64,000 nucleotides of DNA from Ferrimonas pelagia (GTDB lineage: Bacteria > Pseudomonadota > Gammaproteobacteria > Enterobacterales > Shewanellaceae): positions 57,441 to 121,440 of the forward strand of contig NZ_BAABJZ010000104.1 of assembly GCF_039543565.1 (NCBI RefSeq). Reading direction: 5' to 3'. The notes below the pieces were generated by a model, which saw only the letters and a program-made list of their open reading frames with translations, made no database searches and was not told where the DNA came from. Made by a program: the position numbers and the translations under genes. Positions 8,407 to 16,965 of this stretch are shown here, in pieces. The first letter of the stretch is position 1. Each line of letters begins with the position of its first letter.

Positions 8407-10524
8407 TTACGGTAAGGCCTGATTAAGCTGTGTTCGGTTGGTCACTTTTGTGACCGGTCTCATGGGGTTGGTGGTCGCAGAATGGGGTAAGCGGACCGGA
8501 TCGTCATGATTGGAGATGCAGCGAATGACCCCGTTGTCGACGCATTTGGCCGCACTGCGATAGAGATCGTCAGACTTAAGCAACGGGGCATTCAGTGCGA
8601 CAGGTTGCAGCAGGACAAAGCGATGATCCTGAGCCGAGTGAGACGCGTCCACGGCAGACCAAAGTGCAAATTGGCATAGCTCCAAAGAGAGCGCCGGCGG
8701 CAGGGTGAGCATGGAGCCCGGCTGAAATGGCAGACCGATGGCGCCAACGGCAAGCGGACTGGCAAGAGCGGGCTGACTTTCCGGCCATTGAGCACAGATC
8801 CGCAAGAGTGTTTTCAGCTTATCTTCAATGTTTTGACAGCGTACGATCAAGGCATACTGGCCGGGGCTGGGCTCGGCCAGCAGATGCAGATCTTCCAGGC
8901 GAGCCAATCGTTGGGCGATGGCGCGTCGCATCTGACGATATTGAAACTGGCCGGTGGCGAGCTCCATCTGCGCCAAGTCGCCAAAGTGCAGTAGCACCAG
9001 CGCACCATCCGATGCGTGCTTTAGCTGTTGGAACAGGGCCTGGCGGTTGCCAAGCTGGCTGATGGGATCGGTTAACAAGGCTTCACAGGCTTGCTCCAGC
9101 CTCTGCTGGGTCCGCCTTTTCCTGTGCCAAACCAGCAGCAGTAGGCAAAACAACATCGCCGATGTCGCTAGGCCAATGCTGTGCAGTAATGTTAATCGCT
9201 GTAACTGGCTTTGTTGCTTAAGGTCTTGTTGCTGCGCCTGTTTCAGTTGAGTTCTGAGCTGCTCTTGGGTGATCTGACTGCTGCTTCCTACCACCATGGG
9301 TGAGAGAGGCTGTGGCAGCTCCAGCGCGGTTTGCAGTTGTGACCACGCATGTTCTTGATGGCCTAATTGGTGGTTAGCGTCGGCCAGCAACAGCCACATT
9401 TCGCGTTGTTCCTTGATCTGGATCCTGTCGTCTACTCGCTGCTCCAGCGACTGCGCCAATGACAGTGCTTGCATGGGCTCGCCTAACATCAGGTGGGCTT
9501 GACCGAGCCGAAGTTGATTTAAAAACAGGTAGCGGAAGTGACCTCGCTGTTCGAACACAGTTTCTGCTGGGAGGAGATACTCCATGGCTTTGTCTGGTTG
9601 CTCGGCGGTCAGATAGACGCGGCCGATGTCGTGTCGGGCCGCGGCGATGGCTAGGCTGGATTGCACCTGAAATAGGTTGTCCAATGCCAGGAGGTGATAA
9701 TGCAGCGCTTCGGAAATGGAGCCTTTGGCTTCGTTGGTATAACCGATCTCGGATAGTGCGTTGGCCATCAGGTGGAGTTTGTTGGCTTTCTTTGCGTTAA
9801 CCGTGGCTTGGTGAGCGTACTCCAACGAGCCCTGATAGTCGCCATTCGCCCGAAGCAGCCGAGTGAGCTCTATCCCCAGATCGACTCGGAATCGTGGTGA
9901 GTTTACCTCGTCGCTGGCATTTAATGCAGAGCGGTAGAACTCGGCGGCTTTGAGGGGATCGTTGGCGATGCGATACGCTTGTCCCAGATGGTGTTCAGCT
10001 TTGGCCACGCGGCTCTTATCATCGGCCAACAGCGCCCGCTGCCGGGCTTTGCTTAAAACCTCGATAGCTTCGTCAGGGCGGCGAAGATAGCGCAGCAGTG
10101 AGCCAGTTTTCAGCAAAACGTCGATATGCAGAGTCAGCGCATCTGCGCTGTTGAGGTTCGCTAAGGGTAAACTGGCTTCCTGGTACAGTAGTAAGGCTTG
10201 CTCAAACTGGCTTTTCATCGCGCCGACGTAGGTGCCTTCCAGCAAGCCAAATCGACTTTTTTGCATCTGGTTTAAGGTGCGCTGACGCAGCTGAGTCAAG
10301 CTCTGCTCGATCTGCTCCTGATCCCGTAGGTGGAAGTGGGCGAAGCCTTGGACTAACAAGCGATCGGTTTCATCGACGGCGCTGGCGGCAGGGAAGCGGT
10401 GTTGCTCGAGGACGGCTTGCGGATCAAGCTCTAACCGGTCCTCAAGGGTGTGCCAGTCGATGGAAGTGGACGCCATGGCGGATATTGTTGCCAACATCAG
10501 CATCACGCCTATCAGTTTACGCAT
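8407..10524 (-). CDS. Exported TPR-repeat membrane protein with degenerate GGDEF-like domain
   Basis: A 705-residue protein: signal peptide (MRKLIGVMLMLATISAMA), a periplasmic region of tetratricopeptide-like helices (about 30-400, with repeats such as AEHHLGQAYRIANDPLKAAEFYRSAL), a glutamine-rich linker, one transmembrane segment (about 446-467), then a cytoplasmic domain beginning DPISQLGNRQALFQQL, the usual GGDEF entry. The active-site position reads SPGQYAL instead of RYGGDEF, so cyclase activity is unlikely; it may be a ligand-binding or partner-binding remnant. The layout matches 'tetratricopeptide repeat-containing diguanylate cyclase' sensors. It is divergent from the M61 peptidase gene across an 88-bp promoter region. 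Confidence 0.8.
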   Translation of the reverse strand: MRKLIGVMLMLATISAMASTSIDWHTLEDRLELDPQAVLEQHRFPAASAVDETDRLLVQGFAHFHLRDQEQIEQSLTQLRQRTLNQMQKSRFGLLEGTYVGAMKSQFEQALLLYQEASLPLANLNSADALTLHIDVLLKTGSLLRYLRRPDEAIEVLSKARQRALLADDKSRVAKAEHHLGQAYRIANDPLKAAEFYRSALNASDEVNSPRFRVDLGIELTRLLRANGDYQGSLEYAHQATVNAKKANKLHLMANALSEIGYTNEAKGSISEALHYHLLALDNLFQVQSSLAIAAARHDIGRVYLTAEQPDKAMEYLLPAETVFEQRGHFRYLFLNQLRLGQAHLMLGEPMQALSLAQSLEQRVDDRIQIKEQREMWLLLADANHQLGHQEHAWSQLQTALELPQPLSPMVVGSSSQITQEQLRTQLKQAQQQDLKQQSQLQRLTLLHSIGLATSAMLFCLLLLVWHRKRRTQQRLEQACEALLTDPISQLGNRQALFQQLKHASDGALVLLHFGDLAQMELATGQFQYRQMRRAIAQRLARLEDLHLLAEPSPGQYALIVRCQNIEDKLKTLLRICAQWPESQPALASPLAVGAIGLPFQPGSMLTLPPALSLELCQFALWSAVDASHSAQDHRFVLLQPVALNAPLLKSDDLYRSAAKCVDNGVIRCISNHDDPVRLPHSATTNPMRPVTKVTNRTQLNQALP

Positions 10525-10612
10525 TCTCTTTCCGAAGCTGAACGGATCCTTAATGTTGGTATACTGCCAGCCTAAGCAGCGCTTAACAATAAGTTATATA
10601 AAGGGATTTATT

Positions 10613-12376
10613 ATGAATGTGAGAGGGATGCTCCTGCTTCTAATGGCGATTGTCTTAACGCCGGTGCAGGCGGGTGTGCGGTATGACATTGTCTTGGAGC
10701 ACCCTCAGCGGCAATGGCTGGAGGTGAGCATGCACTTACCCACGTCCGAGTCATCTGAGCTGATCCTCCAATTGCCGAATTGGCGCACCGGCCGTTATCA
10801 GTTGCTGCCGATGGCCGATGGGATCCGTCAGTTTGAAGCGGTGGATGGGCAAGGGCAGCAACTGAACTGGGGGAAGGTGGATAGGGCACGTTGGCGCATA
10901 ACCTTGGATAGCCCGGGACCGGTGACGGTGCGCTATCGAGTGCATGCCAATGAGTTGGCGGATCGTAGCCGGCATGTGGATGACAGCCACGCGTATTTGG
11001 ACGCGTCGGGGCTGCTGATGTACACCGACGCTTGGCGTGATCAAGCCGTGACCGTGTCATTGCAGGTACCGCAAGGGTGGCGCAGCGTTTCCGGCATGGA
11101 GCGGATCGGGCCGCACGCGTTCCGAGCAGCCAACTACGATATCTTGGTGGATAGCCCGATCGAAACGGGCTTGCACCAAAGTTGGCAATTTCAAGTTGAT
11201 CAACGTGACTATGAGTTGGTGATCTGGGGCGAGGGCAATTATGACGCCGCACAGATCCTTGAGGATCTCAAAGCCTTGGTCGCGGTGGGCGGGCGCTATT
11301 ATCGGGGGCAATACCCGTATCAGTATTATCTGTTTATCGTCCACGCCACCGATGGCGCGCGAGGGGCGACGGAGCATCGAAACTCGACGGTGATCCAGCG
11401 GCCGCGTTGGCGCTTTGGCGAGCGCAAAGACTATCTGAGTTTCCTTTCCACCGCATCACACGAGCTGGTTCATACCTGGCACGTCAAGCGTTACCGGCCT
11501 AAAGGATTGGTGCCTTATGACTACCAAAATGACAACTACAGTGAGCTGCTCTGGTTCGCTGAAGGCGGCACCAGCTATCTGCAGGATCGCTGGCTGTTGG
11601 AAGCGGGGATCATGACGCCTAAGGAATTTCTGAACGGTCTGGCCAAGCGGATCCACCAACATCAACGGCGCCCCGGCGTGGCGATCCAGTCCGTCAGTGA
11701 GGCCAGCTTTGATAATTGGATCGCGCGGCATGGGGATTACGGTCACAACAACAGCGTCAGTATCTACAGTCAGGGCTATATGGCGTCGTGGGCTCTGGAG
11801 TCTTGGTTGCTTAACCGCGGCAGCTCGATGCAAGCGTTGCATCAGGCGTTATTGCGCCGCTTTTCTTTGCCTGCGAGCTATGATCCCGAACAGTTTCGCG
11901 GATTGCTCAGCGAGCTGGGGCAGGCGTCCATCGAGCCTTGGTGGCAGCAGCATGTGATGCAACCCTTGTCGCTGAATTTTGATGCACTGCTGGCCGAAGT
12001 GGGGCTCGAATGGGTGGATGCGACCGAGCGAGAGTGGGACTTGGGGCTCGCAACAGAGCAGGGCGAGATCACTCGGTTGGATCGACACGGTGCTGCCTGG
12101 ACGGCCGGGCTGGCATTGCAGGATCGGATCGTCGCGCTCAATGGCCTGCGTTGGCAGGCGTCGCACTGGCGCTCACTGCTGGCCGGTCATGAGGAGGGCG
12201 ATATCATTGAGGTGAGTGTGTTTCGCCGGGACAGATTGATCCAGCGACCGCTCCGATTGCTTCGCACTCCAAAGGTCGAGGGTACGATCCAGCCAATGGC
12301 GTCAACCAGCCCTGAGCAACGGCATCGATTCCTGCAGTGGAGTGGCATTGAGTGGCCATTTTCAGCCGAGGAGTGA
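10613..12376 (+). CDS. Exported M61 family (glycyl aminopeptidase-like) metallopeptidase with PDZ domain
   Basis: A 587-residue protein with signal peptide MNVRGMLLLLMAIVLTPVQA. An N-terminal beta domain is followed by the gluzincin catalytic domain: zinc motif HELVH (283-287, within HELVHTWHVKRYRP) and third ligand Glu317 in WFAEGGTSY, both diagnostic of family M61. The C-terminal ~100 residues form a PDZ-like domain (EITRLDRHGAAWTAGL...DRIVALNG). I placed the start at 10613, which gives a clean signal peptide; the frame is open upstream but would run into the divergent gene. It is followed by a strong terminator. The substrate is unknown. Confidence 0.87.
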   Translation: MNVRGMLLLLMAIVLTPVQAGVRYDIVLEHPQRQWLEVSMHLPTSESSELILQLPNWRTGRYQLLPMADGIRQFEAVDGQGQQLNWGKVDRARWRITLDSPGPVTVRYRVHANELADRSRHVDDSHAYLDASGLLMYTDAWRDQAVTVSLQVPQGWRSVSGMERIGPHAFRAANYDILVDSPIETGLHQSWQFQVDQRDYELVIWGEGNYDAAQILEDLKALVAVGGRYYRGQYPYQYYLFIVHATDGARGATEHRNSTVIQRPRWRFGERKDYLSFLSTASHELVHTWHVKRYRPKGLVPYDYQNDNYSELLWFAEGGTSYLQDRWLLEAGIMTPKEFLNGLAKRIHQHQRRPGVAIQSVSEASFDNWIARHGDYGHNNSVSIYSQGYMASWALESWLLNRGSSMQALHQALLRRFSLPASYDPEQFRGLLSELGQASIEPWWQQHVMQPLSLNFDALLAEVGLEWVDATEREWDLGLATEQGEITRLDRHGAAWTAGLALQDRIVALNGLRWQASHWRSLLAGHEEGDIIEVSVFRRDRLIQRPLRLLRTPKVEGTIQPMASTSPEQRHRFLQWSGIEWPFSAEE

Positions 12377-12384
12377 GCGCGCAG

Positions 12385-12417
12385 AGCAGCACAGCGTATG
12401 GCTCTGTGCTGCTTTTT
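12385..12417 (+). terminator. Rho-independent terminator after the M61 gene
   Basis: A 10-bp perfect stem AGCAGCACAG/CTGTGCTGCT followed by TTTT, 9 nt past the stop codon. It lies between convergent genes (M61 peptidase and rdgC) but has no clear T-tract in the leftward direction. Confidence 0.8.
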
Positions 12418-12431
12418 ATCGGTTGAGCGGG

Positions 12432-13349
12432 TTACAGCGTGTCGTCAACGCCGCCCATGGCGTCGAGCAGGGCTGGCCAAACGCGAGCGAACTCGCCGCA
12501 CATCAGCGCCAGATCGGCATCCAGGCGGGCGATCAGATCTTCTTTCTTATCGATCTCTTCGTTTTGCTCTTGCAGTACGTCAGCGAACTTGAGGCGCTTC
12601 AACGACAGATCGGCATTGAGCACGAAGCTTAGGCTCTCGGCCCAGTCCATCCCCAGCTTGGAGACCAGCAAGCCGGAATCCAAATAAGCACGCACTTCAT
12701 CGCTGTCCAGCGGTAGATCTTTAAGACGAATGCTGCCACCGGCTTCGGCTAGGCTCTTGAGCTCAGCTTCTTCGAGGACGGTGAAGTTGTTGCCTACGTT
12801 ACCGGTACGAACCCAGTCCGCCATCGCTTCTTCAGGCAAGGTGTTGGGCATCAAAGGCGCGACAGGCAGGGAGCCGATGGCTTGGCGCAGCAGAGACAAG
12901 AGCTCTTCGGCGCGGGCTGCGCTGGAGCTGTCCACGAGGATCAGCTGCTGTTTGGGCATGATCAGGGCGCGCACCTGCTTGCGGCGGCTGAAGGCGCGAG
13001 GCAATAAGACGGCGATGATGTCATCTTTCATCGCTTCTTTTTCGGCTTTGCGGGCGGGACGGCCCTGATCCGTTTCCAATTGACTGATGCGCTCTTCTAA
13101 CTCTTCACGGATCACCGATGCGGGCAGCATCTTTTCTTCTTTCTCTATTGCAATCAGCAAGTTGCCATCCGAGTCATGCACCATGGCATGGCTAGCCTTG
13201 GGGCCCAAGGCCGGAACAAAGCCCAGTTTGCTGATCTCCTGGCTGGTGGCCGGAGTGAAGCTCAAGGCTTCCAGCTGTTGCTCCAGATCATTGGTCTGCC
13301 AGTCGATGGTCTTGGTCAGACGGTACGGCTGGATATTTTTAAACCACAT
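12432..13349 (-). CDS. rdgC: Recombination-associated protein RdgC
   Basis: A 305-residue homologue of E. coli RdgC (303 aa), a ring-forming nucleoid DNA-binding protein that modulates RecA. The N terminus MWFKNIQPYRLTK and the conserved stretches LLPRAFSRRKQ, SLPVAPL, LEEAELKSL and LKRLKFADVLQEQNE match the family. The start is set at 13349 to agree with the known N terminus; the frame is open further upstream (to 13451), but those residues are not family-like. It is a leftward single gene converging on the M61 peptidase. Confidence 0.92.
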   Translation of the reverse strand: MWFKNIQPYRLTKTIDWQTNDLEQQLEALSFTPATSQEISKLGFVPALGPKASHAMVHDSDGNLLIAIEKEEKMLPASVIREELEERISQLETDQGRPARKAEKEAMKDDIIAVLLPRAFSRRKQVRALIMPKQQLILVDSSSAARAEELLSLLRQAIGSLPVAPLMPNTLPEEAMADWVRTGNVGNNFTVLEEAELKSLAEAGGSIRLKDLPLDSDEVRAYLDSGLLVSKLGMDWAESLSFVLNADLSLKRLKFADVLQEQNEEIDKKEDLIARLDADLALMCGEFARVWPALLDAMGGVDDTL

Positions 13350-13699
13350 GGGATCACCCGTAAATTGCTTCAGATAGTGGGGCCGGAGTTTAGGGAAAAG
13401 CGGCCGAGGGGGCAATTGCTTTGCGGCGATTGTTCGCACAACAGAACACACCTGTTCCAGTTTATCGGGTTAGTGCCTGCCGATTGATGGTTGGTCGTAC
13501 TGAATGTGTGGCTTATTTGCCCAAGGTGGGCAAGCGCAGATAACTGGCTGAACAGGATGCCACCAGATTGAGTGCTATTACTGGGCGTCACGAGCTCGTT
13601 ACAACCTGGTGAAATAAAAGTGTCACAAAGAGTTGTCACACTGCGTCTCGTTTTCTGCTGAACCCAGAAGCACCCTACTCAAACAAGGATTAAAGAAAC
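13350..13699. promoter_or_regulatory. rdgC / porin divergent regulatory region
   Basis: 350 bases without a gene. Two patterns stand out. A perfect 7-3-7 palindrome TTGCCCA-AGG-TGGGCAA lies at 13517-13533. Two TGTCACA direct repeats lie at 13621-13627 and 13634-13640, about 60 nt before the porin start. The TGTCA core resembles a PhoB half-site, but the 13-bp period is not the 11 bp of a classic Pho box. Control of the porin by phosphate is suggested mainly by the neighbouring phoB. Confidence 0.45.
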
Positions 13700-14620
13700 A
13701 TGTCTATAAAGCGTTCTGTTTTGGCTGCCGCCGTGGTTGCCGCTGTCGTGCCGACTGCCGCATCTGCTACCGATGTAGACGTATATGGTCGTCTGAACCT
13801 GACCCTGCAAGCCAATGATATCGATGGTGAAAGCGAAACCAAAATTGCCAGCCACTCTTCCCGTTTTGGCGTAAGAGGCAGCCATGAGATCTCAGCTGGC
13901 CTGGAAGCCATCTTCCAAGCTGAGTGGGGCTTGAACGTGACTAAAGATCCTGCGTTTTCAAATCGTAATCAGTTTATCGGTTTGAAAGGTGACTTCGGTA
14001 TGACCACCATTGGTCGCCGTGATACCGCCCTGAAACTGTCTCAAGGTAAAGTGGATCAGTTCAATGATTTTGATGGTGATTTGGGTAAGATCATGGGCGG
14101 AGAAGTTCGTGCCTCACAGCAAGTGTCTTATGCGACTCCGGTTATTGCGGATCTGTTCCGTGCTGAGATGACTTATTTAACTGATGACGCCAATGGCGAC
14201 CACGGTGTTTCCGTTGCGGCGACTGTGGGTGATGCTAACTATAAGAAGCAGGCCTTCTACGGTGCAGTAGCCTACGACAGCGAAGTGTCTGATCGCGATA
14301 TTCTGCGCATCACTGCCGGGGGGAAAATTGCCGGCATCGAGCTGGGTGCCATGTATTCCGATGAAGAGGTGGTGTCTTCCGGTGCTCAAGGGGATGCCTT
14401 CTTGATCTCTGCTGCATATGGCTTTGGCGATACCAAAGTGAAAGCCCAGTTCATCGATGGTGACATCCCGGGTAAAGCGAACACTTCTTACAGTGTGGGT
14501 GCCGAGCACAAGCTGTCGAAGCAATTGCGGCTCAATGCTTACTTCACCGGTCTTGAGTTTGACGCTGCCGATCGTGATGACGACCGTTATGTTGCGGTGG
14601 GTCTACGTTACGATTTCTAG
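13700..14620 (+). CDS. Outer-membrane porin (Gram-negative general porin type)
   Basis: A 306-residue porin: signal peptide MSIKRSVLAAAVVAAVVPTAASA, then DVDVYGRLNLTLQA, the standard first beta-strand of general porins, SRFGVRGSHEISAGLEAIFQAEWG, and a C-terminal strand ending VAVGLRYDF with the terminal Phe needed for BAM-dependent insertion. It should form a trimeric beta-barrel diffusion channel. Its position directly before phoB suggests a phosphate-starvation porin analogous to PhoE, but regulation is inferred from context and imperfect TGTCACA repeats only. A terminator follows at 14655. Confidence 0.85.
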   Translation: MSIKRSVLAAAVVAAVVPTAASATDVDVYGRLNLTLQANDIDGESETKIASHSSRFGVRGSHEISAGLEAIFQAEWGLNVTKDPAFSNRNQFIGLKGDFGMTTIGRRDTALKLSQGKVDQFNDFDGDLGKIMGGEVRASQQVSYATPVIADLFRAEMTYLTDDANGDHGVSVAATVGDANYKKQAFYGAVAYDSEVSDRDILRITAGGKIAGIELGAMYSDEEVVSSGAQGDAFLISAAYGFGDTKVKAQFIDGDIPGKANTSYSVGAEHKLSKQLRLNAYFTGLEFDAADRDDDRYVAVGLRYDF

Positions 14621-14654
14621 GCTCCGTCAGAGCAACGTAAGCTATTGATGTTGA

Positions 14655-14678
14655 GAGGGCCGTAAGGTCCTCTTTTTC
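14655..14678 (+). terminator. Rho-independent terminator after the porin gene
   Basis: An AGAGGGCC/GGTCCTCT stem (one G-U pair) with a GTAA loop and a run of five T residues, separating the porin transcript from phoB. Confidence 0.8.
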
Positions 14679-14716
14679 GTTTATATTTGGCTTTCGCTTG
14701 CGACGAGGTAATATTT

Positions 14717-14756
14717 CTGTCATTTATTTGCCAGATAATCCTTCACGAACTGTCAC
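14717..14756 (+). promoter_or_regulatory. Possible PhoB half-sites upstream of phoB
   Basis: CTGTCAT at 14717 and CTGTCAC at 14750 are 33 bp (3 x 11) apart on the same strand. A weaker TTGCCAG lies at 14728, exactly one 11-bp step after the first. A GATAAT (-10-like) hexamer lies at 14734-14739. This fits degenerate autoregulatory Pho boxes, but the spacing to the -10 is not canonical. Confidence 0.4.
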
Positions 14757-14778
14757 TCCTTGGATCTCATGTAGAGTT

Positions 14779-15468
14779 ATGACCGCTAATATCCTGATTG
14801 TTGAAGATGAATCTGCCATTCGCGACATGTTGACCTTCGTGCTGGATCAGCATGGCTTCCGTACCACCAGCGCTGCTGATTACGATCAGGGTCTGGAGGC
14901 GATCAACGAACCTTACCCTGATCTGGTGCTGCTCGACTGGATGTTGCCAGGTGGCAGCGGGATCCAGTTGGCCAAGACGTTGCGCCAGCAGGAGCATACT
15001 CGTCAGATCCCCATCATTATGCTGACTGCGCGTGGTGAGGAGGAGGATCGCGTTCGCGGGCTGGAGGTTGGTGCGGACGACTACATCACCAAACCCTTTT
15101 CACCCAAAGAGCTGGTGGCCCGTATTAAGGCGGTGTTGCGGCGCGCCGCACCGACTCGGCTGGAAGAAGCGGTTGAGGTGCAGGGGCTGCGACTGGACCC
15201 TGTGTCGCATCGGGTCACAGTTGATGAAGATTGCCTCGATATGGGGCCAACGGAATTCCGCCTGTTGCACTTTTTTATGACCCACCCAGAGCGGGTCTAC
15301 AGCCGCGAGCAGCTGTTGGATAATGTTTGGGGCACCAACGTTTACGTGGAGGATCGCACGGTCGATGTGCACATTCGCCGCTTGCGTAAGGCGATCCAAA
15401 ACCAAGGCCATGACCGATTGATCCAAACGGTACGTGGTGCCGGCTATCGATTCTCCACCAAAGTTTAA
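14779..15468 (+). CDS. phoB: Phosphate regulon response regulator PhoB
   Basis: A 229-residue OmpR-type response regulator, the same length as E. coli PhoB. The receiver domain shows the acidic pair in VEDE (10-11), phosphoacceptor Asp53 in LLDWMLPGGSG, and the KPF motif. The C-terminal winged-helix domain contains the typical MGPTEFRLLHFFMTHPERVYSREQLLD and DVHIRRLRKAI segments. Start 14779 gives the standard N terminus MTANILIVEDE. It activates phosphate-starvation genes when phosphorylated by PhoR, whose gene follows after 90 nt. It sits inside the pst/ppk cluster. Confidence 0.95.
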   Translation: MTANILIVEDESAIRDMLTFVLDQHGFRTTSAADYDQGLEAINEPYPDLVLLDWMLPGGSGIQLAKTLRQQEHTRQIPIIMLTARGEEEDRVRGLEVGADDYITKPFSPKELVARIKAVLRRAAPTRLEEAVEVQGLRLDPVSHRVTVDEDCLDMGPTEFRLLHFFMTHPERVYSREQLLDNVWGTNVYVEDRTVDVHIRRLRKAIQNQGHDRLIQTVRGAGYRFSTKV

Positions 15469-15558
15469 TGACTCCTCTTTCCACTGTTCGCGTCGCATCC
15501 TCAGCTCGGAATACCGTGCCTGAGGCTTGCGGCGTATCTTGCTTGTCTGAGCGTTGCC

Positions 15559-16875
15559 ATGTTTGAAGAATACTCAGGCCCACGCCTGCTGTTCCGTCTG
15601 GTTTTGTGGTTTGTCCCATTCGTCCTGTTGGGATCCTTGACCTCCCAGATGGGGTGGAGCCTGCTGGCGGGCAGCTGGTTGCTGATGTTTTGGCATTATC
15701 GTCATCTGTCTCGCTTGGCCCACTGGCTTTGGCATGATCGCAGCCTGACGCCACCGCATGGCAGTGGCAGTTGGGAGCCGATCTTCAATGGGATCTACCG
15801 GCTGCAAGGCAAGAACCGGCGTCGCCGGGCTCAGCTGGCCCGCATGTTGTCGCGCTTTCGAGAGGGCGCTGAGGCGTTGCCAGATGCCACGCTGGTCTTG
15901 GGGCCAGAAGGCCAGATCCTATGGAGCAACCGCTTGGCCGAGCACTCGTTGGGGATCCATTGGCCGAAAGATTCCGGCAACCGGATCCACAACCTGCTGC
16001 GTCATCCGCGGTTTGTGAAATATTGGCATAAGCGCCAGTTTGCCGAGCCGCTGGAGCTGGTGTCGCCGTTGAATGAGGAGCGGATCCTCGAGGTGCGGAT
16101 CATCCCATACGGCGACAACCAGCGTCTGCTGATCGCGCGGGATGTGACCCGGCTGCGCCAACTGGAGCAGATGCGGCGGGATTTCGTTGCGAACGTGTCC
16201 CATGAGTTGAAGACACCGCTGACGGTGCTGCAAGGCTATGTTGAGATGATGCAGATGACCTGTGAGCCGGGCAGTATGTTAGCGAAGCAATACGGTGCCA
16301 TGGAGGATCAGTCTCAACGGATGAAGAATCTGGTCGACCGGCTGTTGGTGCTGTCTCGGATCGAGTCCTCGACCGATGTGGATCTTGAGCATGTGGTTGA
16401 TATTCCAACACTATTGAATACCGTACAGCAGGAAGCCAGCGAGCTGTCTGCGGGTCGGCACGAATTGGTGTTTGACGTCGATCCGGAGCTGAAGGCCTAC
16501 GGTGATGAGATGCAGCTGCACAGTGCTTGCGCCAACCTGGTACAAAATGCGGTGCGCTATAGCCCTGAGGGGCGGCAGGTCACCGTTCGTTGGTTTAGGC
16601 AGGGCAATACGGCGCGATTCGAGGTGGAAGATCAAGGCGAAGGGATCGAAGCGGAGCACATTCCCCGTTTGACGGAGCGTTTCTATCGGGTCGATAAGGC
16701 GCGCTCGCGCGACACCGGTGGCAGTGGTCTGGGGCTGGCCATCGTCAAGCACGCATTGAGTCATCACAACAGCCAACTGACGATCCGCTCTGAGATCGGA
16801 CGGGGTAGCTGCTTTGCGTTTGAGCTCGCGCCGGCCTTGGGGGTGGCGAGAACGGCAGATCCCCTCCATCATTAG
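15559..16875 (+). CDS. phoR: Phosphate regulon sensor histidine kinase PhoR
   Basis: A 438-residue kinase like E. coli PhoR (431 aa): two N-terminal membrane segments with almost no periplasmic loop (about 10-48, VLWFVPFVLLG... and LLAGSWLLMFW), a basic linker, a PAS domain (about 95-200), the HisKA box with phosphorylated His215 in FVANVSHELKTPLTVLQGY, and the ATPase N box (NLVQNAVRYSPEG) and G boxes (DQGEGI, GGSGLGLAIVKH). It phosphorylates PhoB in low phosphate and is held off by PstSCAB-PhoU, all encoded here. It follows phoB in one operon. Confidence 0.95.
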   Translation: MFEEYSGPRLLFRLVLWFVPFVLLGSLTSQMGWSLLAGSWLLMFWHYRHLSRLAHWLWHDRSLTPPHGSGSWEPIFNGIYRLQGKNRRRRAQLARMLSRFREGAEALPDATLVLGPEGQILWSNRLAEHSLGIHWPKDSGNRIHNLLRHPRFVKYWHKRQFAEPLELVSPLNEERILEVRIIPYGDNQRLLIARDVTRLRQLEQMRRDFVANVSHELKTPLTVLQGYVEMMQMTCEPGSMLAKQYGAMEDQSQRMKNLVDRLLVLSRIESSTDVDLEHVVDIPTLLNTVQQEASELSAGRHELVFDVDPELKAYGDEMQLHSACANLVQNAVRYSPEGRQVTVRWFRQGNTARFEVEDQGEGIEAEHIPRLTERFYRVDKARSRDTGGSGLGLAIVKHALSHHNSQLTIRSEIGRGSCFAFELAPALGVARTADPLHH

Positions 16876-16884
16876 CGGGTAACA

Positions 16885-16908
16885 AATGTGACGTAAAAGC
16901 GTCACATT
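16885..16908. repeat. Perfect 9-bp inverted repeat between phoR and pstS
   Basis: AATGTGACG and CGTCACATT arms around a 6-nt loop (TAAAAG), 10 nt after the phoR stop. It could be a weak terminator (no T-tract) or an operator for a dimeric regulator. The arm spacing (TGTGA-N10-TCACA) is too wide for a CRP site. Confidence 0.5.
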
Positions 16909-16932
16909 GAATTTTGATACTGGTGACCATTG

Positions 16933-16941
16933 CCCCCCCCC
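16933..16941 (+). repeat. Homopolymer tract of nine C in the pstS leader
   Basis: Nine consecutive C residues lie about 14 nt upstream of the GGAG ribosome site of pstS. The tract is outside the reading frame. Length changes would alter leader or promoter spacing rather than cause a frameshift. Confidence 0.6.
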
Positions 16942-16965
16942 TCGCGAACGCTCTGGAGATCGATA

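Noticed and set aside
16885..16908. CRP site upstream of pstS
   Set aside because: The TGTGA and TCACA halves are 10 bp apart, not 6.
16933..16941. Coding phase-variation tract in pstS
   Set aside because: The C run lies upstream of the start codon and ribosome site, so it cannot shift the reading frame; only expression effects remain possible.
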